Below the pieces are notes generated by a model. It made no database searches and was not told where the DNA came from. It was given only the letters and a program-made list of their open reading frames with translations. The position numbers and the translations under genes are program-made. Positions 8,168 through 15,615 of a stretch of 19,654 bases of DNA are shown here, piece after piece. Source of the stretch: an uncultured Lachnospiraceae bacterium (GTDB lineage Bacteria > Bacillota > Clostridia > Lachnospirales > Lachnospiraceae); NCBI GenBank assembly GCA_948688495.1, contig CAPQSW010000019.1, forward strand, positions 37,922 through 57,575, given 5' to 3'. The number at the start of each line of letters is the position of its first letter. The stretch's first letter is position 1.

Positions 8168-9568
8168 TTACTTCTTCAAAAAAACCATAAATGTGCTTCC
8201 TTTCCCCGGTTCACTCTCCACGCGTATCTCACCGCCGTGAAACTGCACAATCTCACTGACCATTGCCAGACCAAGCCCCATGCCGTTGCCAGAACGCGAA
8301 TGATCCACTTGATAAAATCGGTGGAAAATTTTTGACTGCTCCTCGTTGGCAATCCCTATTCCATTATCCGAAACCGACAGCCTGACATACTCCTTCTCCT
8401 GTTTCAGGCCGACCGAAATATATCCGCCTTCCCTGCCATAACGGTAGGCATTGTTTATCAGATTTACCAACAAACGGGATAAGAGTTTTCGGTTTCCCCA
8501 AATCCTCACATCATCTTCTGCCTCATAATCCAAAGTAATGTCTTTGTCCCTTATCAATGACATGTCAAAACAAATCTCCCTTACAATTTCTGACAGATCC
8601 ACTGCTTCGCAGACATAGCTCTCCGCCCGCATTTGGAGCCGTGTAAAATCCAGCATGTCACTGATTAATCTCGACATTTTTCTGCTCTGGCCCTGAATCG
8701 TATGCAATGCCCGCTCATATTCCTCTACACTCCTTGGCTCCTCAAGCACAATTTCACACTGGGTCTTAATTACCGACACTGGCGTTCGAAGTTCATGGGA
8801 CACATCTGACGTAAACCGACGCTCCGCCTCAAAAGCATCATCCAAACGCTGAAACATTTCATTAAAACCCGCCGCGAGCTGATGAAGCTCGTCTTTTCCC
8901 TTCCCAAGGTCAATCCGTTTCTTTAAATCGCCGCTGATGCCAATCTTCCTAACGGACTCAAGAATCTCCTGAATCGGTCTTAATGTTCTTTTGGCAAAGA
9001 AATAACCGCCTATCACAGATACCGTCACATAGGAGGGAAGAAACAGCAAGAGCAGCCGGGTGATGGAAGACATTTCCCTCATTCCCTGATTTTCTGACAC
9101 AATACCGCGCAGCCAGAGCCCCTCCAGCCCCTCGGAGGTCAGCCTGCGGTCAAAAACATAATATAATGTATTGTGTACCATAAGCCTCTGTATTTTAGCA
9201 TCTAAAAACCCTGTATCTGCCGTCTGCCTTGAAATGGGATTCTCCCCGTAAAGCAACACTGCATTTTCATTATATAATGACGTATAAACCTCATTAACAC
9301 ATCCAAGAAAATCGTCATCAATCTCCAGATACCCATCACGGAACAGCATATAATAATCCACTTCATGCAAATCAATATTTCCAATACTCTTATAATACTC
9401 CACCTCATCTACATTATCTTCCACGGTTCGAATCAACTCGTCGCGCACAGTCTTTAGTATCAACTGGCGATTAACGGAAAAAACAATAACGTAGGTACAG
9501 AAAACGGTAAATACCAGGATTATGGTAAACCATAATGTGATTTTAAAGCGTATGGATAAATTCTTCAT
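8168..9568 (-). CDS. Sensor histidine kinase with HAMP domain
   Basis: The 466-aa kinase has two membrane segments (about 11-32 and 169-191) that enclose an extracytoplasmic sensor of about 135 residues. These are followed by HAMP (192-245), HisKA with His258 in SDVSHELRTP, and a HATPase domain showing the N box (NLINNAYRYG), G1 (DNGIGI) and G2 (GMGLGL) motifs. Its start overlaps the response regulator stop by 4 nt (ATGA), so the two are translationally coupled and form a cognate pair. It phosphorylates the upstream-encoded regulator. The sensor has no domain I can name. The adjacent PepSY genes suggest it watches the cell surface; this is inferred. Confidence 0.93.
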   Translation of the reverse strand: MKNLSIRFKITLWFTIILVFTVFCTYVIVFSVNRQLILKTVRDELIRTVEDNVDEVEYYKSIGNIDLHEVDYYMLFRDGYLEIDDDFLGCVNEVYTSLYNENAVLLYGENPISRQTADTGFLDAKIQRLMVHNTLYYVFDRRLTSEGLEGLWLRGIVSENQGMREMSSITRLLLLFLPSYVTVSVIGGYFFAKRTLRPIQEILESVRKIGISGDLKKRIDLGKGKDELHQLAAGFNEMFQRLDDAFEAERRFTSDVSHELRTPVSVIKTQCEIVLEEPRSVEEYERALHTIQGQSRKMSRLISDMLDFTRLQMRAESYVCEAVDLSEIVREICFDMSLIRDKDITLDYEAEDDVRIWGNRKLLSRLLVNLINNAYRYGREGGYISVGLKQEKEYVRLSVSDNGIGIANEEQSKIFHRFYQVDHSRSGNGMGLGLAMVSEIVQFHGGEIRVESEPGKGSTFMVFLKK

Positions 9569-10245
9569 TTACCTTCCACCTCTCGCAGCACATATCCCCT
9601 TCCACGAACCGTATGAATTAGCTTCCTGTCATACCCGCTGTCAATTTTTTTTCTAAGATAACTGATATAAACATCTACCACATTTGTCCCGCCCTCATAG
9701 TCAAAATTCCATATATGGTCTTCTATTTTTTCTCGGGACAGAACAATCCCCTGATTATGCATTAAGTATTCCAACAGCTCATACTCCTTGGCAGACAAGG
9801 AAATCTCTTTCCCTCCCCGCGTTACAATATGTGCTGCCGTATCCAGCGTAAGATCCGCTGCCGACAAAACATTACTTACTATGCCAAATGATGTTCGCAT
9901 CATAACACGCAGACGCGCGGAAAGCTCCTCAAAGGAAAAAGGCTTAACCAGATAATCATTTGCCCCGCTGTCCAGACCTTTGACACGATCAGCAATACTG
10001 TCTTTCGCCGTAAGGAATAACACTGGTGTCGTCTTCCCGATATTGCGCAAATGGCGCAGAACTGCATATCCGTCCTCTTTTGGCATCATGATATCCAGGA
10101 TTATGGCGTCATACTCAACGTAAGACAAAATATCAATCGCCTCTCTGCCATCCTGACAGCTGTCTACGCTGTAACCGTCAAAGACCAGTTTCTGTGTAAT
10201 AAGCCTGTTTAAATCTTCCTCATCTTCTGCTAGCAGAATCCGCAT
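9565..10245 (-). CDS. OmpR/PhoB-family response regulator
   Basis: The 226-aa protein has an N-terminal receiver domain with acidic pocket (EDE, residues 7-9), phosphoacceptor Asp51 in LDIMMP, Thr79 and Lys101 in the KPF motif. A C-terminal winged-helix trans_reg_C domain follows (about 128-222), with the typical recognition region (NVVDVYISYLRKK) and a closing RGRGY wing. It is a DNA-binding activator or repressor that normally binds 11-bp-spaced direct repeats; such repeats lie upstream of the PepSY gene. AAAGGA lies 10 nt before the ATG. It starts 21 nt after the chemoreceptor gene and overlaps the kinase gene by 4 nt. Confidence 0.95.
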   Translation of the reverse strand: MRILLAEDEEDLNRLITQKLVFDGYSVDSCQDGREAIDILSYVEYDAIILDIMMPKEDGYAVLRHLRNIGKTTPVLFLTAKDSIADRVKGLDSGANDYLVKPFSFEELSARLRVMMRTSFGIVSNVLSAADLTLDTAAHIVTRGGKEISLSAKEYELLEYLMHNQGIVLSREKIEDHIWNFDYEGGTNVVDVYISYLRKKIDSGYDRKLIHTVRGRGYVLREVEGK

Positions 10246-10266
10246 ATGAAATCATTCCTTTTATTG

Positions 10267-12021
10267 TTAAAGTTTAAATCTTCCCACTTCCTGGTGAAGC
10301 TTGTTGGCAATATCCAGGTTAGAATTTGCCTCTGCGCCAATATCACCCACATTATTTGTCAAATCTACAGATTTCTCGGTTACGCTGCTGACTCCCTGCA
10401 CACTTTCTCCAACTGCAATACGGATATCGCCTACCGCTGACTTTATCATATCCATCCGTTCCTGCAGGCGTTCACTGTCCTCCGCAAATTCCTGCATCAT
10501 CTGATTCATTGTTCCGACATCCTCTTGATATGTTTCACTGACCCGCAGAAGCTTTCCATAACCGCCCATGGCAATTTCATTCATAAAACGAACCATTTCT
10601 TCTGCCTCCTCTGCAAGTTCATCCACCGCTTGAATAACCTCATCCGTCACATTCTGGATTCTCGCTGCCGCCTGTGCAGAATTTGCTGCAAGCTTTCCAA
10701 TCTCATCAGCAACCACCACAAACCCTCTCCCGGCGTCTCCCGCTTTTGCGGCCTCAATACTCGCATTCAGCGAAAGAAGGTTTGTCTCCTCCGTAATATT
10801 GATAATATTCTTCGTAAGCTCCCGCACTTCCTCAACTGCTTTGGATTTCTCAATCTTCTGCTGCATCTTTTGTGCCATATCTGCAGCCTGCACCTTCGCA
10901 TTCTGTTGTTCTTTTACTGCCCGTTCATATATTTCACCTGCATGTTCCATAATCTGTCCAGAAGATGCATTCCCATGCTCTGCCTGTCCATATATCTCCT
11001 CAATCAATTCAAATATCTGCACAATTGCCTCGTTCACTTGATCTAAGGAAGCGCTGGATTCCTGCATTGCCGCACTCATTTCCTCCATCGTCGCAGAGAC
11101 ATCTGTGATGCTAATCTCGGCATCTGACAAATCCTTCGCAATGCTGGAAGATGTACCATTTAGATTCTTTGAATTTTCTGATATATTTATCATGATATTT
11201 CTAATATATGCCAAAAGATCATTTACATTATTGGCAATCAGCTCCATCTCATCGCCGGTATGTACATCAATCCGCTGGGTTAAATCACCCTCGTTGCTTA
11301 CCAGCTCATAAATCTTCTTATCTACGGCACGCATACTCCTTATAATTGCTGTAACAATCAGATTCACAATAAACAACACCAGCAACAGGCAAATCAGCGT
11401 AATCCCTATCACCTGTTGTAAAATAGTGTTCAAACGCATTACCACACCGGATGCATCATAATCACAGCCAACAACCCCCACTACCTGGCCGCCACTACTA
11501 TCCATGACTGGCATATAGGCAGATATAAGCTCTCCATCATCCGTGGAATCAATATAGCCCTGTATATATCCTTCCCCCTCAAAAACCCCCTTTAGTTCTT
11601 CATAAGATGACTCAAACGGCTTGCCCAGTTTCGCATGTCCTTGCGTACTATCCGTATCAACGCCATAGTATACCTGACTGCCATCCGTATACAAGGTATA
11701 CAGATACTTAATTCCACAGTCCTCCCGGATATTCTGCATTGACGCTGACAATTCCTGATAAACGCTGCTCTGTTCGCCTTCCTGCACAACCTGCTCCAAC
11801 TTGTCTGCATCCACAACCTTTACAGAAATAACTGCCGCCATGCGCGCTTCTTCCACACCCATTGCCACCAGCCCGTCCCTCGTGCGTATATAAGAGCTTA
11901 CCCCCATAACCACACAAAGGAAAATAATTAAAATACTTGTAGGAAATAAAATCTTCGTGCGGATACTTAACCCTCTTGTCCTCGTTTTTACCTTCAACTC
12001 TGTCATCCCTTTCTGCCACAT
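10267..12021 (-). CDS. Methyl-accepting chemotaxis protein (Cache-like sensor)
   Basis: The 584-aa transmembrane chemoreceptor has membrane segments at about 24-44 and 204-228. They flank an extracytoplasmic domain of about 160 residues with Cache-like features, including a YTLYTDG strand and a closing VVGVVGCDYD strand. HAMP follows (about 229-285), then a long helical signalling domain. The conserved hairpin tip is clear: ETNLLSLNASIEAAKAG followed by GRGF. It should bind CheA and CheW. The start is uncertain: ATG 12021 has no Shine-Dalgarno, ATG 12006 is flush against AAAGGG, and a TTG at 11997 has that same AAAGGG at good spacing. It has its own promoter and leads into the response regulator gene, an unusual operon partner for a chemoreceptor. 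Confidence 0.92.
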   Translation of the reverse strand: MWQKGMTELKVKTRTRGLSIRTKILFPTSILIIFLCVVMGVSSYIRTRDGLVAMGVEEARMAAVISVKVVDADKLEQVVQEGEQSSVYQELSASMQNIREDCGIKYLYTLYTDGSQVYYGVDTDSTQGHAKLGKPFESSYEELKGVFEGEGYIQGYIDSTDDGELISAYMPVMDSSGGQVVGVVGCDYDASGVVMRLNTILQQVIGITLICLLLVLFIVNLIVTAIIRSMRAVDKKIYELVSNEGDLTQRIDVHTGDEMELIANNVNDLLAYIRNIMINISENSKNLNGTSSSIAKDLSDAEISITDVSATMEEMSAAMQESSASLDQVNEAIVQIFELIEEIYGQAEHGNASSGQIMEHAGEIYERAVKEQQNAKVQAADMAQKMQQKIEKSKAVEEVRELTKNIINITEETNLLSLNASIEAAKAGDAGRGFVVVADEIGKLAANSAQAAARIQNVTDEVIQAVDELAEEAEEMVRFMNEIAMGGYGKLLRVSETYQEDVGTMNQMMQEFAEDSERLQERMDMIKSAVGDIRIAVGESVQGVSSVTEKSVDLTNNVGDIGAEANSNLDIANKLHQEVGRFKL

Positions 12022-12026
12022 GGTTT

Positions 12027-12042
12027 CGGAAACGTGTTTCCG
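12027..12042. promoter_or_regulatory. Palindrome in the leader of the chemoreceptor gene
   Basis: Perfect 7-nt arms CGGAAAC and GTTTCCG flank a 2-nt centre. The site lies between the predicted transcription start and the first ATG, so a bound repressor could block elongation. The shape recalls LacI-family operators, but the central CG of a CcpA cre site is missing. It could instead be an RNA hairpin near the start codon. Confidence 0.45.
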
Positions 12043-12061
12043 TTTACATCTTCACAACGAT

Positions 12062-12090
12062 AGTATATCACTTTTTTCGAAATAAAACAA
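12062..12090 (-). promoter_or_regulatory. Candidate sigma-A promoter of the chemoreceptor operon
   Basis: TTGTTT (12085-12090) and TATACT (12062-12067) on the minus strand are separated by 17 nt. The -35 overlaps the U-tract of the tRNA-Cys terminator. The predicted start is near 12055, about 35 nt before the first ATG. Confidence 0.6.
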
Positions 12091-12123
12091 AAAAACTCCC
12101 TCGAAAATCAATGTTCTCGAGGG
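12087..12123 (-). terminator. Intrinsic terminator of tRNA-Cys
   Basis: On the minus strand, CCCTCGA pairs with TCGAGGG. The stem extends inward by one G-U and two A-U pairs, leaves a short loop, and is followed by AG and a run of seven T. It lies 8 nt after the tRNA 3' end. Confidence 0.85.
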
Positions 12124-12131
12124 GGCTAAAG

Positions 12132-12203
12132 AGGCGCAGACCGGATTTGAACCGGTGAATCAGGGTGTTGCAGACCCACGCCTTACCACTTGGCTACTGC
12201 GCC
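12132..12203 (-). tRNA. tRNA-Cys (GCA)
   Basis: A full cloverleaf of 72 nt is visible. The acceptor GGCGCAG pairs with CTGCGCC, with discriminator U. The D-arm stem is GCC/GGC. The anticodon loop CTGCAAC carries GCA, with a U-U mismatch at the outer end of the anticodon stem. The variable loop is 5 nt, and the T-arm is ACCGG-TTCAAAT-CCGGT. CCA is not encoded. U73 and GCA are the cysteine identity elements. A terminator follows directly, so it is a single-tRNA transcript. Confidence 0.97.
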
Positions 12204-12341
12204 GTAACCATTTTTCTTTCCTAGGCTATTCTAACAAATACTTTCCCTTTCGTCAAGCCTGAATTAAATGTTTCTTAAATAAATATATGCAATAATATTT
12301 TTTTGATGCATTTTTCATTAAATAATATATCTTTCTCCGCG

Positions 12342-12376
12342 AAAAAAGTATCTGGCAAAATGCCTGCCAGATACTT
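12342..12376 (-). terminator. Strong intrinsic terminator after the anti-sigma gene
   Basis: On the minus strand, AAGTATCTGGCA (12365-12376) pairs perfectly over 12 bp with TGCCAGATACTT (12347-12358), with a short loop and a T-run. It lies about 30 nt after the stop codon and ends the sigma/anti-sigma transcript. Between 12204 and 12340 I see only AT-rich spacer. Confidence 0.92.
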
Positions 12377-12404
12377 TCCCAACAAACCTCAAACAGTCCA
12401 ATTC

Positions 12405-13502
12405 TTACTTCATAGGTAATTCCACACCGTCAACATATATGCCAACTACCTCATCAAGGTCAATAAACCTGTTGAACGTGCTGATGTATTCACTGCCCAT
12501 GTTCCCTGCTCCACTGGCAAAGCCTCCAAGATAACAGTCTCCGGTGATATCCATACTATCTGATTTATAGCCTGTGATTTCCTCATCATCCGATAATATC
12601 TCCCAGTCACCTTCTGGAAGGTCTTCTACTACATAACAGCTTGTGCCATCTTTCATCTTAAGCTCTATCATGCCAAAGGGATGCTCTTTCACATGATCCT
12701 CGCCATAAACATTGCTAAACTCCAGTGTTATTGCTCCGCCCGTAATCCGGATTCCAGTACATTCGGCGAGTGCACTGTGGTCTATATCCAAACTCTTCAT
12801 TTTCATGCTCGGTGTGGGTTCTAACAAGAAGCTTCCTGCCTCCTCGTATGTCGCACATCCATACTCGTTGACTCCCCCATCTGCCACATCAACATTTACA
12901 AGCAGCGCTTCTTCTGAACCACCTGCCATTACACTGGGAGCCCATTCCATATTCCGGTTATCATCCTTGTATGCAATCAGTACATGATAGTATCTCCGGA
13001 TGGATGTCTTATCTTCACTTACAACAGTTTTATAGCTTACATTCATACTTCCGTAATGGTTAAAGCTTGGATCTACAACATAAGCATCTTCATCCTCGCT
13101 CAGCGGTGAACCGTCCAGCGAATCTGTGCGGATCGTGAAGTATGCCATTCCATTGTCTGCATCATACCAATATTCCTCCAGGGTAAATGACATATTTCCA
13201 CTCACCAGCGAATCTTCTACCTGTTGGAAATTGTCTGCAATCACCGTTGCTTCCTTGCTGTTCTTGCGATAGGTCGCCTTAAAAAGCTCCCACGCGCTCT
13301 TGCCGGTAGCTGCGAAACAGATACCATTTGCGCTCAATGCAACTACCATAATTCCGGCAACAACAGCTATCGCCTGCGTCCTCCATTTCTGACTCCAGCG
13401 TTCCTTCCTTTTGATGGCATTTTCAAGCATCTCCATTCCTGCTTCCTCTGATAAATTAACATCCGAAACTGCTTCCTTATAAGTGTTATGCTCCAATATC
13501 AT
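12405..13502 (-). CDS. Membrane-anchored anti-sigma-factor-like protein (resembles DUF4179)
   Basis: The 365-aa protein has a cytoplasmic N-terminus of about 42 residues, a single membrane segment (about 43-65), and an extracytoplasmic region of about 300 residues rich in acidic and aromatic residues. This topology, and the position directly behind an ECF sigma gene, match the DUF4179-type anti-sigma-like proteins of Clostridia. The short N-terminus would hold the sigma factor at the membrane; the outer domain would sense an envelope signal. No zinc-binding HxxxCxxC motif is present, so it is not a ZAS-type anti-sigma. Its start overlaps the sigma gene by 17 nt, with AAAGGAG 8 nt upstream, so translation is coupled. 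The signal is unknown. Confidence 0.8.
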   Translation of the reverse strand: MILEHNTYKEAVSDVNLSEEAGMEMLENAIKRKERWSQKWRTQAIAVVAGIMVVALSANGICFAATGKSAWELFKATYRKNSKEATVIADNFQQVEDSLVSGNMSFTLEEYWYDADNGMAYFTIRTDSLDGSPLSEDEDAYVVDPSFNHYGSMNVSYKTVVSEDKTSIRRYYHVLIAYKDDNRNMEWAPSVMAGGSEEALLVNVDVADGGVNEYGCATYEEAGSFLLEPTPSMKMKSLDIDHSALAECTGIRITGGAITLEFSNVYGEDHVKEHPFGMIELKMKDGTSCYVVEDLPEGDWEILSDDEEITGYKSDSMDITGDCYLGGFASGAGNMGSEYISTFNRFIDLDEVVGIYVDGVELPMK

Positions 13503-13995
13503 TCACTTCACTCCTTTCTAATACTTGCTTAATTCTTTCTCTTCCGCGCTGCAACTGTGTCTGTATGGTACTTTCACTCTTACGCAGAATCTGTGCTATT
13601 TCACGCACAGTATACTCCTCATAGTAGTACAGATGGATCGGCACACGATAGCGCTCCGGCAAGTCTAAAATAGCATTCTTCAAATCATCAAATGCGTCGC
13701 CCGCCGTTTTTTGAAACGCCTGCTCATCATCCCATTCCTGTAGCTGCACCATATCACGGTTCCATTTGTTTTTCAGCTGATTCTTGCAGACATTGATGGT
13801 GGTCCGGATAAACCAGGCTTTCTCATGTTCTAAAGTCTTAAACCTGGGACGGTATTTCAAATATCTAAAAAAGACTTCCTGAAACACATCATCTGCCTGG
13901 TATCTATCCTTGCAGTAGGCCCATGCTAATTTGTAAATCATATCCTTGTACTTTTGATAACATTCCAGCACCTTTTCTTTTTCCGTAGCCTTCAT
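13486..13995 (-). CDS. ECF-type RNA polymerase sigma factor
   Basis: The 169-aa protein contains sigma-70 region 2 (about 12-75, with ADDVFQEVFFRYL and AWFIRTTINVCKN) and region 4 (about 105-160, with LPERYRVPIHLYYYEEYTVREI leading to SESTIQTQLQRGRERIK as the -35 recognition helix). It lacks regions 1 and 3, as ECF factors do. AGGAGG lies 9 nt before the ATG. It is encoded with its overlapping anti-sigma-like partner. The 100-nt gap upstream is AT-rich; I cannot identify an ECF-type autoregulated promoter in it with confidence. It follows the SPFH gene without a visible terminator, so readthrough from the rtcB locus is possible. Confidence 0.93.
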   Translation of the reverse strand: MKATEKEKVLECYQKYKDMIYKLAWAYCKDRYQADDVFQEVFFRYLKYRPRFKTLEHEKAWFIRTTINVCKNQLKNKWNRDMVQLQEWDDEQAFQKTAGDAFDDLKNAILDLPERYRVPIHLYYYEEYTVREIAQILRKSESTIQTQLQRGRERIKQVLERSEVNDIGA

Positions 13996-14095
13996 ACTCT
14001 GTACCTCCTATATAAAGAAAACAATCTGGAAGGCAAAAATATCTCAAAATAGAAAACTTTTTTTAAAAATATAAACATTCCAAGGGGCAGCCGCA

Positions 14096-15205
14096 TTACA
14101 GCGCCTGCCCGGTTGCAATCAGTCTCCCTAACTGCTCCACTATCCCCGCATTGCCATTTACAGAAATCTCACCCACTTTCTCACAGATCCGCTCCAGATA
14201 CTCAAGCTCCTTGAGCTTATAAAGCGTCTTATTCTCCTCCATGAGCTTTGCTGTATTTAACAGTGACCTGGTAGACGCGACCTCCTCCCTCCTGGAAATA
14301 ACATTTGCCTGCGCCGTCTTTTCTGCCACAAGTACCGAATTCATAATTTCCCTGATTTCTCCAGGCAATATAATATCTTTAATACCGGCCGCCAGAAAGT
14401 CCACGCAGAACATCTCCTCCCGCTCTTTCAATACGGTATAGATTTCTGCTGAGATTCTCTCCTTTGCCTCTAAGATTTCATCCAATTTATAATTTCCCAC
14501 AATTTCGCGGATGGCAAGCTGCACAGCAGAGTAAAGCTGTCCCTTCAAATCCGAAATTTTTTCTGCAAACTCTACCGCATTCCGAATCTTGTACATACAG
14601 GCGACATTCATTCGAATCCCAATTTTATCTTTGGTAAGAATTTCCTGCCCCACAATATCAAGCTCCTTCTGCTTCATATCAAAAATTTTGCCCGTAACGT
14701 TGTGAGTATACATCCAGTAACGGTATGTCCCCTTAGAAAGCTCATCCTGCATCACATTATCATAGTACAAAAGGCACGTCTCTCCTTCCCCAACTGCTAT
14801 CTCCTTATAGAATTTTACTGGAATCAATGATTGCATCTGTCGAGTGACCTCCCCACCCATCAGAGTATCTTCCATAGAAACAATTTTTATCTCATACTTG
14901 TCAAATACATTCCAAAAGGTATACTCCTTTCGATTCGCAAATGACGTCAGCTTTCCATTAACATAGAGGAATCCCGCTGTGCCGTCCGGTATCTCCATAT
15001 GTACAGTCGCATCTAAGAATTTTGCATCCTTGACAAGCACCTGATAAGGCACATCCAGAAAATCTACTTCTCCTGTCATCTCCTCTATCACGATTTCATA
15101 GCCAAACATTTTGGGAAAATAATATACCCCGGCTGTGACCATTTTTTGAAATACACCATTTTTTATTACAAATCCTGCCTGATTATCCTTTATTTTATAC
15201 TTCAT
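14096..15205 (-). CDS. SPFH/Band-7 domain protein (slipin-like), RNA-repair associated
   Basis: The 369-aa protein carries a Band-7/SPFH domain (about 165-300). Beta-strand segments such as KFYKEIAVGEGE come first, then KDKIGIRMNVACMYKIRN. The helical part VQLAIREIVGNYKLDEIL and the alanine-rich linker VLVAEKTAQANVISRREEVAS follow, as in slipins. There is no N-terminal membrane segment or signal peptide, unlike classical stomatin-like proteins, so it is probably cytoplasmic. I chose the ATG at 15205, with GGAGG 7 nt upstream, over in-frame ATGs at 15211 and 15238. SPFH proteins of this kind have been proposed as scaffolds in RtcB RNA-repair loci with a tRNA-like RNA; here such an RNA lies directly between rtcB and this gene. 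The biochemical role is unproven. Confidence 0.83.
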   Translation of the reverse strand: MKYKIKDNQAGFVIKNGVFQKMVTAGVYYFPKMFGYEIVIEEMTGEVDFLDVPYQVLVKDAKFLDATVHMEIPDGTAGFLYVNGKLTSFANRKEYTFWNVFDKYEIKIVSMEDTLMGGEVTRQMQSLIPVKFYKEIAVGEGETCLLYYDNVMQDELSKGTYRYWMYTHNVTGKIFDMKQKELDIVGQEILTKDKIGIRMNVACMYKIRNAVEFAEKISDLKGQLYSAVQLAIREIVGNYKLDEILEAKERISAEIYTVLKEREEMFCVDFLAAGIKDIILPGEIREIMNSVLVAEKTAQANVISRREEVASTRSLLNTAKLMEENKTLYKLKELEYLERICEKVGEISVNGNAGIVEQLGRLIATGQAL

Positions 15206-15246
15206 ATCCATTCCTCCATATTTTCTGATTTTCACCATTTTAAATA

Positions 15247-15564
15247 CTTTTATCCCTCTTTCATCAGCCTGATGCGGAAAGCCGGTTTAGCGAATGGTCC
15301 GGGCGGAGGGCCGCCTGCTGATGCATACTGCAAGCAGTTGTCCATCCCTTTTCATCAGCGGTATCCCCTAATATACGGACTGCCCAATGACCGGTATGTC
15401 AGCACATGCGTGTGCCGATTTACCTGATTATCGACATGTCATCATATGGTCTTTCAGGCAGCAGACCAAATTGCATTTTCCTCTCGTATCTGCCTATCGC
15501 TGCATTGCGTAAGTATTTACACAACGCGGCAGGATACAAGCGGTGCCAGAAATCGGGATAAAAG
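15247..15564 (-). ncRNA. Large structured RNA domain closed by a 10-bp helix
   Basis: Perfect 10-nt complements at 15247-15256 and 15555-15564 enclose about 300 nt. On the RNA, the helix continues inward through a tandem GA/GA internal loop and four more pairs (15259-15262 with 15549-15552). Inside are many hairpins. One has an 8-bp stem at 15399-15418 with one G-U. Others are 15302-15315 (GGCGG/CCGCC), 15317-15323 with 15353-15359 (7 bp), 15447-15468 (6 bp) and 15490-15532 (CTGCC/GGCAG with inner stems). G-U pairs fit only the minus-strand RNA. No plausible protein is encoded. A 16-17-nt direct repeat (15252-15268, 15344-15359) is embedded. It is either the 3' domain of the tRNA-like RNA or a long leader of the SPFH mRNA. 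I do not recognise a named RNA family. Confidence 0.65.
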
Positions 15565-15575
15565 CTTTACTTCGC

Positions 15576-15605
15576 GCGGAGTCGAACCGCAGACTTTACA
15601 GGTCT
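15576..15605 (-). ncRNA. Second T-arm plus anticodon-arm-like hairpin
   Basis: On the minus strand, AGAC-CTGTAAA-GTCT (15591-15605) forms a 4-bp hairpin. Its 7-nt loop resembles a tRNA anticodon loop carrying GTA (the tyrosine anticodon). It is directly followed by GCGG-TTCGACT-CCGC (15576-15590), a T-arm with the same loop as the permuted core. No matching D-arm or acceptor strand is found for this T-arm. It appears to be a partial tRNA-like module belonging to the same transcript. Confidence 0.6.
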
Positions 15606-15615
15606 TGCCATAATG

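Noticed and set aside
12027..12042. CcpA catabolite-response element
   Set aside because: The half-site spacing is similar, but the central CG of the cre consensus is absent and the arms deviate from it.
13996..14095. ECF-type autoregulated promoter before the sigma gene
   Set aside because: The region is AT-rich with several weak hexamers, but those near the ribosome binding site would leave almost no leader and none is convincing.
15146..15427. 93-aa plus-strand open frame over the structured RNA
   Set aside because: It overlaps the SPFH start, lacks a ribosome binding site, has unlikely composition, and its sequence is explained by paired RNA elements on the other strand.
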